A DNA stretch of 64,000 nucleotides from Phaeodactylum tricornutum CCAP 1055/1 (Eukaryota > Bacillariophyta > Bacillariophyceae > Surirellales > Neidiaceae), in contig NC_011674.1 in assembly GCF_000150955.2 (NCBI RefSeq), forward strand, positions 496,001 to 560,000. Direction: 5' to 3'. The notes beneath the pieces were generated by a model that made no database searches, was not told the origin of the DNA, and was given only the letters and a program-made list of their open reading frames with translations. Shown here piece after piece: positions 61,839 to 64,000 of this stretch. The translations under genes and the position numbers were made by a program. Position 1 is the stretch's first letter, and every line of letters starts with the position of its first letter.

Positions 61839-62320
61839 ATGATTTCTTCCCGCTCCCTTTCTGTCGCAAGTCGATCTCTACGTACTGCGTCTGCCCATCG
61901 CTTTCTCTCCTCAACGAGCGCTCCGGCCGAGAGACTCCGTTGCATATTTGAAGACTATCGCAAAGAACAGTAAGTATGGATGACTGATGTAGGCCTCGAC
62001 CTCGTGATCATCGTTGAGACATCTTGTGTTTCAAGGACCGGAATTTTCAAATGTGGTGTGGTTACTATGAAAACAAAGGCTCACATTGACGCCCTTCCTT
62101 GTGTAGCTTTTCTCGGGAAACGCCAACTCGTTTCAAGAAGGAACTCATCAAAGCAGCTCATCCAAATGATGGCACAGTAACAGTAGATGCCCTCAATCAG
62201 ATCCTAATCAACATTGGCAAGTCGGACGACATTTTGTCCGAAGAAGAGCTGTCAGATTTATTAGGGAATGGCTCCACCTGCCGAGAAATCTCGACGACTG
62301 AACTCATGCGTCTCATGTAA
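61839..62320 (+). CDS. Small mitochondrial-type protein with degenerate EF-hand
   Basis: Two exons, 61839-61969 and 62107-62320, joined across a 137-nt intron (GTAAGT donor, GTGTAG acceptor), give 114 residues. The N-terminal 30 residues (ISSRSLSVASRSLRTASAHR) are rich in Ser, Arg and Ala and free of acids, a typical mitochondrial presequence. The rest, FKKELIKAAHPNDGTVTVDA then LNQILINIGKSDDILSEEE, resembles one calmodulin-like helix-loop-helix, but the loop lacks several Ca2+ ligands. No family was firmly recognised. It could be a small assembly factor or structural subunit. Confidence 0.6.
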
Positions 62321-62905
62321 ACGCTCGATCAAAGCCTTTCCCGCCGAACGAGGTGGATTAATGTTTTTTCGCTTATACCAGCGATATGTCGGGAATACTA
62401 TGAAAGTAACTCCCAGAAGGCTGCTTTACCTCCAAGTATAAATCGATAGATGTTTTATAGAGATATAGTAGATACACTTTTTTCAAGGCAAACAACAACA
62501 GCTCCTCCCCAGTAGCAAGGCGACGACAATTCACTGATGTAAGAGGAAGGCAATCTATACTCGTGCACGCCGCAGTTCACCTAGCACGGAAGGTACAGGT
62601 ATTTAAGAGTAGTATTCTCAGAATTTAGCCGATAAATTCCGATTCTGTCAAAGGGCGTGGACCATGCTTGAATCGTGACAGAATTCTGCTACAGCGATGT
62701 CTTTGAAGCCTGACTTTCACAGTTACTAGCGCTCAACGTTAAAAAATAATAATAATGTCGTTTCCATAATTACTGGGTACCGTATACCTTTCTTTTGCTG
62801 GACTCACAGTTATCCAAGCATCGATGCGAACGCTTTTTCAAGGCGATCGATCTACCGCTGGATTCTCAGTCTAGCCACCGAAGGTCTAGCTAGAGGGACA
62901 TCACC
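62321..62905. other. Intergenic, no gene seen
   Basis: AT-rich at first, with an AATAATAATAATG run near 62745. It should hold the 3' UTR of the preceding gene and the promoter of the fumarase. Confidence 0.35.
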
Positions 62906-64000
62906 ATGGTGATGCTCTCCACATTGCTGCGGTCGACAAACCGCTTTAAGACCGCCGCTCATCCTTGGAGAAAGTTGTTTTCTACCTATGACCATTCACC
63001 ACTGTTTGATTCTAATATTTTTGCGAGTGAGACCGTCCAGTACAAGCGCCTCCTCGGACCCGAATCTGTGGAATCCGTCCTCGTGAACGGCGAATCCTAC
63101 CTTTCCGTCAAGGGCGAAGCCTTGCAAGTACTGTCGAAACACGCTTTTTCGGATGTCGCGCATCTTCTTCGACCAGCTCACTTGCAGCAGTTGCGGAACA
63201 TTCTGGACGACCCGGAAGCCTCGTCGAATGATCACTTTGTGGCTATGGAATTGCTGAAGAACGCCAACATCGCAGCGGGGCGAGTTTTGCCTGGTTGTCA
63301 GGATACGGGTACAGCGATCGTGTTGGGTAAGAAGGGTCACCGGGTTTTGACGGATGGAGAAGACGAAGCGTACCTGGCCAATGGTGCCCACGACGCTTAC
63401 CGCGATCTCAATTTACGTTACAGCCAAGTCGCGCCCCTGGATATGTTCGCCGAACGAAATACGGGCAACAACATGCCTGCACAGATTGATTTATACTCAA
63501 ACAAAGGCAACGAATATAAATTTATGTTTATTGCAAAAGGCGGTGGCTCTGCCAACAAAACCTTTTTGTATCAGCAAACCAAGGCTCTTCTGAATACGGG
63601 ATCCCTGGAGGCATTTTTGGAGGAGAAGATCAAGACCATTGGTACTTCGGCTTGTCCGCCGTATCATCTCGCAATTGTTATTGGTGGTCTCTCGGCCGAA
63701 CTCACACTTAAGACCGTTAAGTTGGCCAGCACCAAATTTTACGATGACCTGCCAACGAGCGGCGATTCTACGGGACGAGCATTCCGTGATGTGACTTGGG
63801 AGGACTACATTCTGAAAATGACTCGTGGACTAGGGATTGGTGCTCAGTTCGGTGGCAAGTACTTTTGTCATGATGTAAGAGTAATCCGTTTGCCGCGGCA
63901 TGGCGCTAGTTGTCCGGTTGGAATTGGTGTGAGCTGTTCCGCAGATCGGCAGGTACTTGGCAAGGTAACAAAGGACGGCGTCTTTTTAGAGAGGCTTGAA
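62906..64000 (+). CDS. Class I fumarate hydratase, [4Fe-4S] type, 3' end cut off
   Basis: The open frame from the ATG at 62906 runs 365 codons to the window edge without a stop; the family is usually about 540-580 residues, so roughly a third is missing. The N-terminus ([20 protein letters not shown]) looks like a mitochondrial presequence. Class I fumarase marks are plain: [19 protein letters not shown] with the first cluster Cys near residue 131, [56 protein letters not shown] and [19 protein letters not shown] with [18 protein letters not shown]. It converts fumarate to L-malate, presumably in the mitochondrial citric acid cycle. This oxygen-sensitive class is typical of bacteria and of some protists, unlike the class II enzyme of animals and plants. 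Confidence 0.93.
   Translation, partial: MVMLSTLLRSTNRFKTAAHPWRKLFSTYDHSPLFDSNIFASETVQYKRLLGPESVESVLVNGESYLSVKGEALQVLSKHAFSDVAHLLRPAHLQQLRNILDDPEASSNDHFVAMELLKNANIAAGRVLPGCQDTGTAIVLGKKGHRVLTDGEDEAYLANGAHDAYRDLNLRYSQVAPLDMFAERNTGNNMPAQIDLYSNKGNEYKFMFIAKGGGSANKTFLYQQTKALLNTGSLEAFLEEKIKTIGTSACPPYHLAIVIGGLSAELTLKTVKLASTKFYDDLPTSGDSTGRAFRDVTWEDYILKMTRGLGIGAQFGGKYFCHDVRVIRLPRHGASCPVGIGVSCSADRQVLGKVTKDGVFLERLE

Noticed and set aside
62996-63391. 131-codon ORF antisense to the fumarase
   Set aside because: The sense frame is an unmistakable class I fumarase; the antisense frame has no support.
1-64000. CRISPR arrays, rRNA, tRNA genes, mobile elements
   Set aside because: No regularly spaced repeats with unique spacers and no recognisable RNA gene or transposase was seen by reading. 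A dedicated tRNA scan could still find something missed.

Overview
The window reads as nuclear DNA of a pennate diatom, most like Phaeodactylum tricornutum. Genes sit close together on both strands and carry short GT-AG introns, mostly about 60-120 nt. Several products have the two-part plastid leader of diatoms: a signal peptide followed by an Ala-x-Phe-type motif. Family identities (dolichol-phosphate mannose synthase, CDC50, CLASP, NAA50, plastid RelA/SpoT homologue) are eukaryotic and algal. Exon joins were worked out by hand from splice signals, reading phase and comparison between paralogues. No transposon, retroelement, CRISPR array, rRNA or tRNA gene was recognised.

Layout. 0.5-12.8 kb: a plastid protein, a CCHC zinc-knuckle protein, a diverged 1-kb inverted repeat, a small unknown protein, an ACC-synthase-like aminotransferase, NAA50, a plastid DUF1995 protein, a diverged tandem repeat and a PqiA-like membrane protein. 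13.3-26.8 kb: a TruA-type pseudouridine synthase, MscS-like copy A, a short-chain dehydrogenase, a membrane-anchored methyltransferase, a plastid RSH and, divergent from it, a YeiH/UPF0324-type transporter with candidate CO2/cAMP-responsive elements upstream. 26.9-45.8 kb: MscS-like copies B, C and D on the minus strand, interrupted by a VOC/glyoxalase-fold protein, a small membrane protein, a CDC50 subunit and a plastid Sti1/Hip-domain protein. 46.3-64 kb: a thioredoxin-fold ER protein, a Pro/Gln-rich protein with an apparent frameshift, polytopic membrane proteins, a CLASP-like TOG protein, a Mic10-like protein, an FHA-PP2C phosphatase, DPM1, an RBM5/10-like zinc finger/OCRE/G-patch protein, a small mitochondrial-type protein and the 5' part of a class I fumarase that runs off the end.

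The most striking content is the local family of four large MscS-type channel genes (A-D). Each has a long disordered N-terminus with a conserved R-x-x-S-W motif, several membrane segments, a degenerate EF-hand pair and an MscS pore. They differ sharply in intron pattern and in integrity: B and C are open throughout, D has one apparent frameshift, and A has a frameshift plus an in-frame stop. This looks like a duplicated channel family under active birth, intron remodelling and decay.
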